Positions 7,780-16,391 of a stretch of 64,000 nt of DNA are shown here, piece after piece. Within the stretch, counting starts at the first letter, position 1; each line of letters opens with the position of its first letter. Location of the stretch: NCBI RefSeq assembly GCF_001428845.1, contig NZ_LMIU01000009.1, positions 139,584 to 203,583 of the forward strand, in the 5' to 3' direction. Below the pieces are notes generated by a model. That model did no database searches, was not told the DNA's origin, and saw only the letters and a list, made by a program, of their open reading frames with translations. The position numbers were made by a program, and so were the translations under genes. The stretch comes from Achromobacter sp. Root83. Lineage in GTDB: Bacteria; Pseudomonadota; Gammaproteobacteria; Burkholderiales; Burkholderiaceae_B.

Positions 7780-9096
7780 ATGTTGACGAATGAGGAAAAT
7801 GAACTGCTCTGCCGCGTGGAGGGCGAGGCGTCGATGGGGCAGTTGATGCGCAAGTTCTGGGTACCCGTCTGTCTCAGCGAGGAGGTAAGCGAACCAGACG
7901 GTGATCCCGTTCACGCCCGGATACTTGGCGAGGACCTGGTGGTGTTCCGTGACACGGAAGGCCGGGTGGGCGTGATGGACGAATATTGCCCGCACCGGCG
8001 GGTCTCGCTCGTGTATGGGCGCAACGAAGACTGTGGACTGCGTTGCCTCTATCATGGCTGGAAGATGGACGTCGAAGGAACCGTCGTGGAGATGGTTTCA
8101 GAACCGGCGGCCAGCAGCATGGCGCAGAAGGTCAAGCACAAGGCCTACAAGGTCGAGGAGTGGGCCGGGGTGATCTGGGCGTTCATGGGAGACCAGGCCG
8201 ATATCCCCGCGTTCGTGCCTCCGCCATGGGCGCCTGAACGGTCCGCGAAGGTCAGCATCGCGAAGGTCTTGATTCCGTGCAATTGGGCCCAGATTCTTGA
8301 GGGCGCCATAGACTCCGCCCACAGCTCGAGCCTGCATTCTTCGGATTTCGTGCCAGCCCGCGTAGGCGGGGCTGAGGCGACCGACAAGAACTGGTTGCGG
8401 CCGTCAACGGACAAAGCGCCTCGGATGCAAGTTCATCGCACGCCATACGGCTTTCGCTACGCCGCGATTCGCAGGCCCATCACGAATGCGGCGCAGACCG
8501 ATTACGTGCGGTCCACGGTGTTCGTGGCGCCGGGAACCGTGCTGATTCCGCCCAACAATCTGTACAACGTGGCAAACGTCAACGTCCCGATGGACGACAC
8601 GAATACGGTCTTCTATTTCATCGCTTGGGGCGATCGGGCCACCACGCCGGATACCGAGACGTGGCGCAAGTTCCTGGGTACCAGCATCGGCACGGATCTG
8701 GACGATCGGTACCGCCCGTTGCGTAACGCCGAAAACCGCTTCTGGCAGGACCGCCAAGCGATGAAAGCCGGCAACTTCACGGGCATCAAGGGCTTTCCCA
8801 ACCAGGACATCGCCATGTGGGTGACGATGGGGCCGATCGCCAACCGAACCGATGACCGCCTCGGCGCCAGTGACCTGGCCATCGTCGAGTTCCGCCGGCA
8901 GATGCTGGATGCGGTCCAGGAATTTGCCCGCGGAGAACCTGCCATCGGCACGGGAGACAAGCACATTCCCACCGCCGTCTGCTCGTTCCAGGCCATCGTT
9001 CCGAAAAGTATCGACTGGCGGGATTACGAAGCGAAGCCGGTGTACGGCGGCGGATCCGGTCCTCAACTTGAAAGCAACTACGAAACCACTGCCTGA
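7780..9096 (+). CDS. Phthalate 4,5-dioxygenase, oxygenase subunit (Rieske)
   Basis: This is the terminal oxygenase that converts phthalate to its cis-4,5-dihydrodiol, using electrons from the reductase encoded at 10145. It has 438 residues, the size of the phthalate dioxygenase family (Pht3/OphA2). The Rieske [2Fe-2S] ligands are Cys70, His72, Cys89 and His92 (CPHRR ... CLYHGW). The mononuclear iron site is in EGAIDSAHSSSLHSSDF, with His181 and His186 as ligands and Asp178 as the bridging residue. The next three genes encode the remaining steps to protocatechuate, which strongly supports phthalate over other aromatic substrates. Transcription is under the operator at 7708-7719. Confidence 0.9.
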   Translation: MLTNEENELLCRVEGEASMGQLMRKFWVPVCLSEEVSEPDGDPVHARILGEDLVVFRDTEGRVGVMDEYCPHRRVSLVYGRNEDCGLRCLYHGWKMDVEGTVVEMVSEPAASSMAQKVKHKAYKVEEWAGVIWAFMGDQADIPAFVPPPWAPERSAKVSIAKVLIPCNWAQILEGAIDSAHSSSLHSSDFVPARVGGAEATDKNWLRPSTDKAPRMQVHRTPYGFRYAAIRRPITNAAQTDYVRSTVFVAPGTVLIPPNNLYNVANVNVPMDDTNTVFYFIAWGDRATTPDTETWRKFLGTSIGTDLDDRYRPLRNAENRFWQDRQAMKAGNFTGIKGFPNQDIAMWVTMGPIANRTDDRLGASDLAIVEFRRQMLDAVQEFARGEPAIGTGDKHIPTAVCSFQAIVPKSIDWRDYEAKPVYGGGSGPQLESNYETTA

Positions 9097-9110
9097 GGCT
9101 GGAGCCGAAG

Positions 9111-10100
9111 ATGTCGAAACTTCAATTGTCTATCGCGATGGGCGACTACGATCGCAACCGCGCGCTGTATGACGGGGCAGTACAGATCGATGGCGTGAAC
9201 CCCGTGTTCGCGCTCTTGAACCCCGAGGAAATGTTCTTTCGCGCTTTCCGCTTCCAGGATTTCGACGTGAGCGAGCTGTCGTTCTCGAGCTACCTGGTCA
9301 AGCACGCGGCGGGGCAGTGCCCCTACATCGCGATTCCGGTGTTCCTGTCCCGGGCATTCCGGCATACCTCTATCTATGTCCGCAAAGACAGGATCCGCAG
9401 CCCCGAGGATCTCAAAGGAAAGCGGATCGGAATTCCCGAGTATCAGTTGACCGCGAATGTCTGGGCGCGCGCCATCCTCGAGGAAGATTACGGCGTCAAG
9501 CCGTCCGACGTGACCTGGGTTCGCGGTGGCATCGACCAGCCGGGGCGGCCGGAGAAGATCAAGCTGACGCTGCCCGACAGCGTGAAGATGGTGGATGCCC
9601 CCTCCGACGTGACCATCTCCGACATGCTGGATCGCGGCGAGATCGACGGCTTCATGGCGCCGCGCGCGCCGTCGGGGAACGCCCGCCTGAACCCGAACAT
9701 CGGCTGGTTGTTCGACGATCCGGCGGCGGTCGCAAAAGACTACTACCGCAGGACGGGCATCTTCCCGATCATGCATGTCGTCGGCGTGCGTAAGACGCTG
9801 GTCGAGCAGCACCCCTGGTTACCAGGCACGCTGTTGAAGGCCTTTGAACAGTCCAAGGCGGCTGCCCTGGAAAAGCTCTCGGACACCTCGGCCACCAAGG
9901 TGACGCTGCCGTTCGTGGAAGAACAGTTGAAGGCCGCGCGCGACACGCTGGGTGCGGATTACTGGGCGTACGGGGTCGACAAAAGCTTGCCCACCTTGGA
10001 CGCCTTTACCAGGCTCCACCACGCCCAGGGGCTCTCGTGCCGCCACGTTCCCGTCCAGGAACTGTTCCATCCCAGCACGTACGAGTCCTACAAGATATGA
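9111..10100 (+). CDS. 4,5-dihydroxyphthalate decarboxylase
   Basis: This enzyme decarboxylates 4,5-dihydroxyphthalate to protocatechuate, the substrate of PcaHG encoded 5 kb upstream. It has 329 residues and resembles Pht5/OphC throughout, from the N-terminal SIAMGDYDRNRALYDG to the C-terminal FHPSTYESYKI. The fold is that of a periplasmic-binding-protein-like domain (EDLKGKRIGIPEYQLTANVW), as known for this decarboxylase family, but no signal peptide is present, in agreement with a cytoplasmic enzyme. The gene starts 14 bp after the oxygenase gene and is co-transcribed with it. Confidence 0.9.
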   Translation: MSKLQLSIAMGDYDRNRALYDGAVQIDGVNPVFALLNPEEMFFRAFRFQDFDVSELSFSSYLVKHAAGQCPYIAIPVFLSRAFRHTSIYVRKDRIRSPEDLKGKRIGIPEYQLTANVWARAILEEDYGVKPSDVTWVRGGIDQPGRPEKIKLTLPDSVKMVDAPSDVTISDMLDRGEIDGFMAPRAPSGNARLNPNIGWLFDDPAAVAKDYYRRTGIFPIMHVVGVRKTLVEQHPWLPGTLLKAFEQSKAAALEKLSDTSATKVTLPFVEEQLKAARDTLGADYWAYGVDKSLPTLDAFTRLHHAQGLSCRHVPVQELFHPSTYESYKI

Positions 10101-10144
10101 AAGAAGGGCGGGGCGGACCTGTCCCCCCGCGCCAGGAGGCAGTC

Positions 10145-11116
10145 ATGACAGATCCCCAGACGGAACACGCGGCGATTCTGCCGCTCAAGATCGTCGCCGC
10201 CCGCCAGGTCGCACAGGGCATACGCTCATTCGAACTGGCGCGCGAGGACGAAACCGAGTTGCCTGAGTTTTCCGCCGGCTCCCATATAAAAATCCAGGTT
10301 CCCAATGGCGAATGGAGGAAGTATTCGCTGTGCAATGATCCGGCTGAACGCCACCGGTACGTGATTACCGTGAAGCGAGAGGCGCAGGGCAGGGGAGGCT
10401 CGGTGAGCATGGTCGATGACGCCCGACAGGGCGACGCCGTCATGGTTCTGCCGCCCGACAATGCCTTTCCCTTGGTGGACAAGCCCGGCACGCTCACCTT
10501 CATCGCAGGGGGCATTGGAATCACCCCTATGCTGTCGATGATCCGCTCATTCGGCGAGCTTCCGCCTGCCCCCTGGAAGCTGTATTACCTGAGCCAGGCG
10601 CCCGAGACCACCGCGTTTCTTGACGAACTGGGCGCCGATGCGTTCAAGCCGCACGTCAAGATCCACCACGATCACGGCGATCCGGACGCCTCCTTTGACC
10701 TGTGGCCCATCCTCGAAAAGCCCAACCGCGGTCACGTCTATTGCTGCGGACCCAGAGGACTGATGGAGGCGGTCCGCGATATGTCGGGGCACTGGTCGCC
10801 CAACCGTATCCACTTCGAGAGTTTCCTGGAAGGCGGAGGCAAAAAGCCGGACGACAAGCCTTTTGCCGTCGAACTTGCCAAATCAGGGCAGACGTTGGAC
10901 GTGCCGGTGGGCAAGTCGATCCTGTCGGTACTGCTTGGCGCCGGCGTGCGGGTGGGGTATTCGTGCGAGAGCGGCACTTGTGGCTCCTGCCGTACCGTGA
11001 TGCTTGAAGGAAGCGCAGACCACCGCGACATGGTATTGCTGCCCGAAGAGCAGGATTCGCAGATCATGGTGTGCGTATCCCGGGCGACGTGCGGCAAGCT
11101 CGTCCTGGACCTGTAA
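10145..11116 (+). CDS. Phthalate 4,5-dioxygenase reductase (FMN, [2Fe-2S])
   Basis: This reductase passes electrons from NADH through FMN and a plant-type ferredoxin centre to the Rieske oxygenase. It has 323 residues from the ATG at 10145, which has AGGAGG upstream; an in-frame Met at 10037 lies inside the previous gene and is rejected. The FMN-binding RKYSLCN is at 58-64, the NAD-binding GGIGITPML at 122-130 and CCGPRGLM at 200-207. The C-terminal [2Fe-2S] ligands are Cys274, Cys279, Cys282 and Cys310. The domain order FMN-NAD-ferredoxin is that of phthalate dioxygenase reductase. Confidence 0.92.
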   Translation: MTDPQTEHAAILPLKIVAARQVAQGIRSFELAREDETELPEFSAGSHIKIQVPNGEWRKYSLCNDPAERHRYVITVKREAQGRGGSVSMVDDARQGDAVMVLPPDNAFPLVDKPGTLTFIAGGIGITPMLSMIRSFGELPPAPWKLYYLSQAPETTAFLDELGADAFKPHVKIHHDHGDPDASFDLWPILEKPNRGHVYCCGPRGLMEAVRDMSGHWSPNRIHFESFLEGGGKKPDDKPFAVELAKSGQTLDVPVGKSILSVLLGAGVRVGYSCESGTCGSCRTVMLEGSADHRDMVLLPEEQDSQIMVCVSRATCGKLVLDL

Positions 11117-11133
11117 TCGAACCGGCCGGCATC

Positions 11134-12330
11134 ATGGACAAGCAGAAATTGCGTATTGGCGTGGTCGGGCTGGGAAGAGCATTCACCTTGATGCTTCCCA
11201 CTTTTCTTGCGGACTCCCGGGTAGAACTGGTGGCGGGATGTGATCCGCGCGCCGCGGCCAGGGATCAGTTCACCAAGGATTTTTCTCGACCGGCCTATGA
11301 CAGCGTGGAGGCCCTGGCGGCGGATCGCGACGTGGAAGTCGTCTACATCGCCAGCCCGCATCAGTACCACGCGCAACACACGCGGATCGCCGCCGGCCAT
11401 CGAAAGCATGTGCTGGTGGAGAAGCCCATGGCGCTTAGCCTGGCCGAGTGCGACGCCATGATCGGCGACTGTGACCAGGCCGGCGTGCATCTGCTCATCG
11501 GCCATTGCCACAGTTTCGACACGCCCTATCTGAAGACTCGAGAGCTGGTGCGTTCAGGAAGATTTGGCGCCGTGCGCATGATTCACGCGCTGAATTTCAC
11601 TGACTACCTGTGCCGGCCCAGACGGCCCGAAGAGCTGCAGACCAGCCAGGGTGGTGGCGCGGTCTTCAGCCAGGCGGCACACCAGGTCGACATCGTACGG
11701 CTGTTGGCTTGCCAGGAGCCCGAACGCGTGCGCAGCGCGCTCGGAAACTGGGACCCCAGCAGGCCGACGGAAGGGGCATATAGCGCCCTGATGTGGTTCC
11801 ACGACGGCGCATACGCGTCGTTCAACTACAACGGCTACGGGCATTTCGACTCTGATGAATGGATGGGGTGGACCGGTGAGATGGGACAGCGCAAGTCGTC
11901 CGAGGCGTACGGCAACGCCCGGCGAAGGCTGAAGTCGATCGCGAACCCCGAGGAGGAGTCCGCGTTGAAGAACGCAGGCACTTACGGCGGATCCGCCTAC
12001 CAGCCGCCGGGGCCCGAATCATTGGGCGGCGCGCTGCATCAACACTTCGGCCCCGTTCTTGTGTCGTGTGAAAAGGCGGATCTCAGGCCGCTTCCAAACG
12101 GAATTTCCGTTTATGAAGACGAGGAAAAATACTTCATCCACATCGAGCCGCCCAAGGTGCCCAGAGCCGAGGTCATCGATGAACTCCATGCCGCCGTCAG
12201 GACGGGCGCGCCGTGCCTGCATGACGGCAGATGGGCGCGACGCACACTGGAGATCTGTCTTGCCATGATCCAGTCGTCGAACGCGTCCCGGGATGTCGTT
12301 TTATCCGGGGCTGCGGGGGGTGAAACGTGA
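11134..12330 (+). CDS. Phthalate 4,5-cis-dihydrodiol dehydrogenase (Gfo/Idh/MocA family)
   Basis: This is an NAD(P)-dependent oxidoreductase of the Gfo/Idh/MocA family with 398 residues. It probably re-aromatises the dihydrodiol made by the dioxygenase to 4,5-dihydroxyphthalate, as Pht4 does. The dinucleotide-binding GVVGLGRAF is at 9-17 and the family signature EKP at 96-98 ([10 protein letters not shown]). The ATG at 11134 is chosen because upstream codons overlap the reductase gene. It is 17 bp from the reductase stop. The order oxygenase, decarboxylase, reductase, dehydrogenase covers every step from phthalate to protocatechuate. Confidence 0.87.
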   Translation: MDKQKLRIGVVGLGRAFTLMLPTFLADSRVELVAGCDPRAAARDQFTKDFSRPAYDSVEALAADRDVEVVYIASPHQYHAQHTRIAAGHRKHVLVEKPMALSLAECDAMIGDCDQAGVHLLIGHCHSFDTPYLKTRELVRSGRFGAVRMIHALNFTDYLCRPRRPEELQTSQGGGAVFSQAAHQVDIVRLLACQEPERVRSALGNWDPSRPTEGAYSALMWFHDGAYASFNYNGYGHFDSDEWMGWTGEMGQRKSSEAYGNARRRLKSIANPEEESALKNAGTYGGSAYQPPGPESLGGALHQHFGPVLVSCEKADLRPLPNGISVYEDEEKYFIHIEPPKVPRAEVIDELHAAVRTGAPCLHDGRWARRTLEICLAMIQSSNASRDVVLSGAAGGET

Positions 12331-12405
12331 ACCTGGCGCAGAAGGCGGCAAGGGCTTTTCGAGTATCATTTTCGAGAACCAACGTACCCGCTCACCCAAT
12401 TGCCG

Positions 12406-12951
12406 ATGACCTCAAAAGAAACCAGGACCGTACTTGATCATTGGCGCGAGGCTGTTCCAGACGATAGACTCGCGCACCTTATCAAGGATGCCACGCGAGC
12501 GCTTGTCCGAGGCCTTCAGATACGTTTGGCGGACCACAACGTATCTTTTGGCCACTGGGCGTTCCTGCGCATCCTCTGGGAACAGGATGGCCTGACTCAG
12601 CGCGAACTGAGCGAGCATGCGGGCGTGATGGAGCCTACGACGTATTCGGCCATGAAAGCGATGGAGTCACTGGGCTACATCGAGCGCAAGCATCTGCCTG
12701 GAAACAACAAGAATATCCATGTCTTCCTGACGCGTAACGGCCGCGCCCTCAAGAAGAAACTCGTTCCGCTCGCTGAAGAGATCAACGCGATCGGCACGCG
12801 CGGCCTGACCGACGTCGAAATAAAGACAACGCGCAAAGTGCTGCTCGCGATCATCACCAACCTGGCGGATGACGAAGCCGCCATCGAGAACGCCGAACGC
12901 AAGGTTCCCTCGACCCGAGAGCTGTCCCGCCGTATTGCGTCGGCCGAGTAA
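12406..12951 (+). CDS. MarR-family transcriptional regulator
   Basis: This is a 181-residue winged-helix MarR protein. The DNA-binding part is about residues 40-110: FGHWAFLRILWEQDGLTQRELSEHAGV, then the recognition helix MEPTTYSAMKAMESLGYIERK and a wing with NNKNIHVFLT. ATG 12406 is preferred to the TTG two codons upstream. The gene lies between the phthalate genes and the TSUP gene. Three nearby promoters carry one palindromic operator in the -35/-10 spacer, the usual position for MarR repressors. The ligand may be phthalate or a pathway intermediate (inference). Its own upstream region lacks that operator. Confidence 0.88.
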   Translation: MTSKETRTVLDHWREAVPDDRLAHLIKDATRALVRGLQIRLADHNVSFGHWAFLRILWEQDGLTQRELSEHAGVMEPTTYSAMKAMESLGYIERKHLPGNNKNIHVFLTRNGRALKKKLVPLAEEINAIGTRGLTDVEIKTTRKVLLAIITNLADDEAAIENAERKVPSTRELSRRIASAE

Positions 12952-12985
12952 AGGCGAAGCGCGCGCCGCGGCAGCAACAGAGTTC

Positions 12986-13014
12986 TTGCTGCAAGGTTAG
13001 ATCTCTAATATTCT
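12986..13014 (+). promoter_or_regulatory. Promoter with MarR-type operator, upstream of TSUP gene
   Basis: TTGCTG (12986-12991), a 17-bp spacer and TATTCT (13009-13014) form a sigma-70 promoter. The spacer ends in TTAGATCTCTAA (12997-13008), identical to the dioxygenase operator and in the same register. This links the membrane protein to the phthalate genes. Confidence 0.72.
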
Positions 13015-13081
13015 CGTCCCTGCTGCCCGAAAGGCCGGATGGCGCCTGTTGCATGCGCCCAAATCAACGGACGAGACAAAG

Positions 13082-13861
13082 ATGAATCTGCTGCCCCAGT
13101 TGCCGTGGACGTTTACCGCAGTACCGGAGTTCGCGCTGCTTGGGTTTGCCGCGCTTGCGTTCCTGGGCGCGGGCATCGTGAAAGGGACCCTGGGCGTGGG
13201 CTTGCCGCTATTCGCGGTCCCCCTGTTGTCGCTGGTGTTGCCGCCGCCGACGGCCATCAGCCTGCTGGTGGTGCCCGTGCTTTTCTCGAATCTGTGGCAG
13301 GCCGCGCAGGCCGCCCAGCCGTTGAAGTACGCCACCCGGTTCAGATGGCTGTCGCTGAGTCTGCTGGTGAGCACGGTCGTGTCCGTGAAGCTATCGTTGG
13401 CGCTTCCGATGGAACTGCTGAGTTTGCTTGTGGCGGCTTCCGTGATCTGCGCGGTCGTGCTGATGCTGTACAAACCGCAAGGCGCGATCCCCGCCGCCCG
13501 GGAACTGCCGCTGGGAATCGTGGTCGGCATTCTGGCGGGCGTGATGGGTGGGCTGTCGTCCATGACAGGCCCTTTCATCATCACTTACCTGCTTGCGCTC
13601 AAGCTGCCGCGCGACGAGTTCGTGGGAAGCATCAGCATCATCTACCTGTTTGGAATGATCCCGCTTTACCTGGTCCTGGCCTACTACGGGCGCCTGGGAC
13701 TGACCGAGACGTCGATGTCGTTGCTCGCCATCGCGCCCATGGCCTTGGGAATGGCCATTGGCCGGCGGATGCGTGCGTACCTGAGTGAAGCGTCGTTCCG
13801 CCGCGTATTGCTTGGATTCCTGGCGTCGGTGGCGGTGCTGCTGGTGTCCAAGGGGGTCTGA
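13082..13861 (+). CDS. TSUP (TauE/SafE) family membrane transporter
   Basis: This is a 259-residue integral membrane protein of the TSUP (formerly sulfite exporter TauE/SafE, DUF81) family, with about eight hydrophobic segments and two related halves. The half-repeat glycine motifs are visible as FLGAGIVKGTLGVGLPLFAV near the N-terminus and VVGILAGVMGGLSSMTGPFI in the middle. The ATG at 13082 is chosen because upstream codons are polar and overlap the promoter. The family moves small sulfur or carboxylate anions. The shared operator suggests a role in uptake or export of phthalate or a product; the substrate is not known from sequence. Confidence 0.85.
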   Translation: MNLLPQLPWTFTAVPEFALLGFAALAFLGAGIVKGTLGVGLPLFAVPLLSLVLPPPTAISLLVVPVLFSNLWQAAQAAQPLKYATRFRWLSLSLLVSTVVSVKLSLALPMELLSLLVAASVICAVVLMLYKPQGAIPAARELPLGIVVGILAGVMGGLSSMTGPFIITYLLALKLPRDEFVGSISIIYLFGMIPLYLVLAYYGRLGLTETSMSLLAIAPMALGMAIGRRMRAYLSEASFRRVLLGFLASVAVLLVSKGV

Positions 13862-13927
13862 CGGTTTCGATTCCCCCCGTGTAGGCGTGTCATGCCCGAT
13901 GGCATCGCCGGCCAAGACGGCCCGTCG

Positions 13928-14458
13928 TCACGAAGCGGCGCTCTGGGGATCCCACAGCGCCTGCCGTGTCGCCTCCAGATGCGTCAGATACAGCCGCAAG
14001 TCGAATTCATACTGGTGATAGTGCGGTTCCATGCGCAGGCACATGTTGTAGAAGGCCTTGTTATGGTCCTTCTCCTTCAAGTGCGCCAGCTCATGCACCG
14101 TGATCATCTTCAGGAATTCCGCAGGCACGCTCTTGAACAGCGTCGCCACGCGGATTTCGTGCTTGGCCTTCAGCTTGCCGCCCTGCACCCGCGAAATGTA
14201 CGTATGCTGGCCCAGCGCGTGCTGGATCACGTGGATCTTGCTGTCGAAGGCCACCTTGTTGATCTGATCGCCGTTGCGCATGTGGGCGTTCTTCAGCTCC
14301 GTCACGTACTGGTACAGCGCCTTGTCCGTGCGCACGCCGTGCGCCCCGTCCGGATACTTGGACAGCAGCGCCGCGCCCAGCTTGCCCTGGTCCAGGAGCT
14401 TATGGGTCTGCGCCAGGAGGGGTTCGGGATAGCCGGTCAGGTATTTCAGGGTAGTCAC
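13928..14458 (-). CDS. YgjP-type zinc metallopeptidase-like protein
   Basis: This 176-residue protein carries the gluzincin motif HELAHLKEKDHNKAFY (HExxH, then a third His), which matches the YgjP/DUF45 family of M48-like zinc metallopeptidases. The upstream half (KIHVIQHALGQHTYISRVQGGKLKAKHEIRVA) is less typical of the short YgjP proteins. There is no signal peptide or membrane segment, so it should be cytoplasmic. The gene ends near the convergent TSUP gene. It is followed in its own direction by nothing, and preceded two bases upstream by a nucleotidyltransferase gene with which it is probably co-transcribed. The physiological substrate is unknown. Confidence 0.75.
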   Translation of the reverse strand: MTTLKYLTGYPEPLLAQTHKLLDQGKLGAALLSKYPDGAHGVRTDKALYQYVTELKNAHMRNGDQINKVAFDSKIHVIQHALGQHTYISRVQGGKLKAKHEIRVATLFKSVPAEFLKMITVHELAHLKEKDHNKAFYNMCLRMEPHYHQYEFDLRLYLTHLEATRQALWDPQSAAS

Positions 14459-14460
14459 GA

Positions 14461-15057
14461 TCAGCGATGGATGGGCGGTGCGACGGTCAGGCGCGGCCAG
14501 GTTTCAGGATGACGCTTGGCCGCGAGCCGCTGGGCGTAGGCGTCGAGATCGGCGCCGGGACTGGGCCGCAGCACCAGCCCGAACAGGTCGGTCAGCCCAT
14601 ACGGGGCAACGATGCGTAGCTGATCGTCAGTGGTCAGCGCCACGCCCACGCAGGTGGCCGTTTCCGGCCAGCGGGCGATGCCGTCGGCAAGCGAACGCGC
14701 CGGGGGCGGAGCCGCGCCCTGGCTGTTCCGGTGCCATAGGTGGACGCGCGCCTGATTCACGATTTCCCAAGGGGCGTCCGGCGCGGCTTCACGCAGGCGC
14801 TGGGTGACGCGCGTTTCGTGCGCGGCCGAGAGGTCCGTCGGGTCGTAGTATACGAAGTCCACATCGGTGGGCGCATGGCGGCCCGGCGGGAAGCCATGCA
14901 GATGATCCCAGACCAGCGAACGCACCGCGCCCGCGCCGATGCAGCCATCGGCGGGCGCATGGCCGCGCGCGGCGCGCAGCCAGCGCATCAAGGGCGCATG
15001 CGCCAGGACCAGGGCGCGCAGCGTGGCGGCGTGTGGGTCCCCGTCCGGCGCTGGCAC
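14461..15057 (-). CDS. Nucleotidyltransferase family protein (NTP_transf_6 type)
   Basis: This is a protein of about 198 residues of the bacterial nucleotidyltransferase family PF06042 (DUF925). Recognisable segments are the N-terminal APLMRWLRAARG, the GAGAVRSLVWDHLHGFP region, and TDVDFVYYD, the acidic motif of the family. The C-terminal half has the VNQARVHLWH and FGLVLRPSP segments of this family. The reading frame is open far upstream, but a GTG at 15057 lies 5 bp after the dsbB stop and gives a normal length; that start is an inference. It is probably co-transcribed with dsbB and the metallopeptidase gene. The substrate is unknown. Confidence 0.78.
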   Translation of the reverse strand: MPAPDGDPHAATLRALVLAHAPLMRWLRAARGHAPADGCIGAGAVRSLVWDHLHGFPPGRHAPTDVDFVYYDPTDLSAAHETRVTQRLREAAPDAPWEIVNQARVHLWHRNSQGAAPPPARSLADGIARWPETATCVGVALTTDDQLRIVAPYGLTDLFGLVLRPSPGADLDAYAQRLAAKRHPETWPRLTVAPPIHR

Positions 15058-15062
15058 GGCGA

Positions 15063-15548
15063 TTACCGGGCGTTGCCGCGCCGGAACGCGACGGGGAGCG
15101 CCATGAAGAACAGGATCACGAAGAGCGCCAGGCTCCACAGGGCGTACTCGACGCCCAGCACGGGCACCTTGGCGTCCATGCAGGTGGCGAAGATGCCGAA
15201 CAGCGAGGGTATGGCGCTTTCCAGGCCGATGCCGGTCATGAAGCGGTCGGCGAAGGTTTGGTCGCAAGACAGCATATTGGCCGCCACGCTGTATTGATAC
15301 CAGGCGGCAACGACGCCGGATAGGGACAGCAGCGCCGCCAGCGCGCCGCAGAGGCGGGTCAGCGCGCGTCCGCCGCCGAAACCGCCAATCAGGGCGATCA
15401 CGCCGATCACCAGATAGATCAGGCGCTGCATGACGCACCAGGCGCAGGGCGGCATGTCGAAGACATGCTGGGATACGAGGGCCACGCCCACGGCGCCAAA
15501 GCAGAGGAGGGCGATCAGGCGGAGCAGGCGTTCTGAGCGAGAGGTCAT
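15063..15548 (-). CDS. dsbB: Disulfide bond formation protein B
   Basis: This inner-membrane protein reoxidises DsbA and passes the electrons to quinone. It has 161 residues and four transmembrane segments (about 8-28, 42-62, 68-86 and 137-155). Both periplasmic cysteine pairs are present: Cys35/Cys38 in PPCAWCVMQR, and Cys95 with Cys123 in the second loop. The CxxC followed by QR is typical of DsbB. No dsbA is in the window. Confidence 0.93.
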   Translation of the reverse strand: MTSRSERLLRLIALLCFGAVGVALVSQHVFDMPPCAWCVMQRLIYLVIGVIALIGGFGGGRALTRLCGALAALLSLSGVVAAWYQYSVAANMLSCDQTFADRFMTGIGLESAIPSLFGIFATCMDAKVPVLGVEYALWSLALFVILFFMALPVAFRRGNAR

Positions 15549-15598
15549 GGATACGGTGGAATGGATTGGTCAGGTCGGGGCGCGTTGCCCGGTCACGC

Positions 15599-16324
15599 TT
15601 AGGCCTTCGGAATCGGAATTGGTTGCATCACCTGGGTCAGTACGCCCAGCAGCAGTTCGCGCGCGCCTTCCCAGAAGATCTGCACGCCCAGGCACAGCAT
15701 GATGAAGGCCGACAGCCGCATGAAGACGGCCGTGCCGTTGTCGCCCAGCCGGTGCAGCATCTGCGCGGCGAAGCGCAGGCAGACGTACAGCGTCAGGGAA
15801 ACGACGATGATGCCGGGAATGGAGCCGCCCAGCCGCACCAGGCTGAGCACATGGTTCTGGTCGCGCAGCGAAACCCCCACCGTGATGGCGGCGGCGATCG
15901 AGCCGGGCCCGCAACTGATAGGGAAGGTCAGTGGATAGAAGGCCCGGGCCTTCGCCATTTCCGGCGTGAACGATTCGGCCATGCGGGCAACGCGCTCGGT
16001 GTCCGCATCCGGCGAATTCACCAGCCGCCAGGCGCTGGCGATCACCAGCATGCCGCCTCCGACCCGTACGATCGACAGCGAGATGCCGAAGAAGCTCAGC
16101 AGGACGTTGCCGGCCACCATCGCGACGATCAGCATCAGGCAGACGTTGATCGCCACCCGCTTGGCCAGCACCATGCGCGTGGAAGACGAGGCGCCTTCCG
16201 TCAGCGACAGGAAGATCGGCGCGATCGCCGGCGGGTTCAGGAAAGGCAAGAGCGTGGCCAGCGCGAAGAAGAAGCTGCCACCAAAAACGCGCAGATAGTC
16301 GTTTAGCTGCATGAGAGCGAGCAT
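15599..16324 (-). CDS. MarC-family integral membrane protein
   Basis: This is a 241-residue protein with six predicted membrane segments and MarC/UPF0056 family features: FLNPPAIAPIFLSLT in the first third, RVGGGMLVIASAW, and FPISCGPGSIAAAITVG. The name MarC is historical and its role in antibiotic resistance was withdrawn, so the function is unknown. A second Met four codons in (MQLNDYL) is an equally good start. It stands alone between dsbB and glnD on the same strand. Confidence 0.85.
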   Translation of the reverse strand: MLALMQLNDYLRVFGGSFFFALATLLPFLNPPAIAPIFLSLTEGASSSTRMVLAKRVAINVCLMLIVAMVAGNVLLSFFGISLSIVRVGGGMLVIASAWRLVNSPDADTERVARMAESFTPEMAKARAFYPLTFPISCGPGSIAAAITVGVSLRDQNHVLSLVRLGGSIPGIIVVSLTLYVCLRFAAQMLHRLGDNGTAVFMRLSAFIMLCLGVQIFWEGARELLLGVLTQVMQPIPIPKA

Positions 16325-16391
16325 CGCTTGGCCGAAACCCCGGATTGTATGCGTTCCGGGACGGGTCTGGCCATGTCTGGACGGTGGGGGA

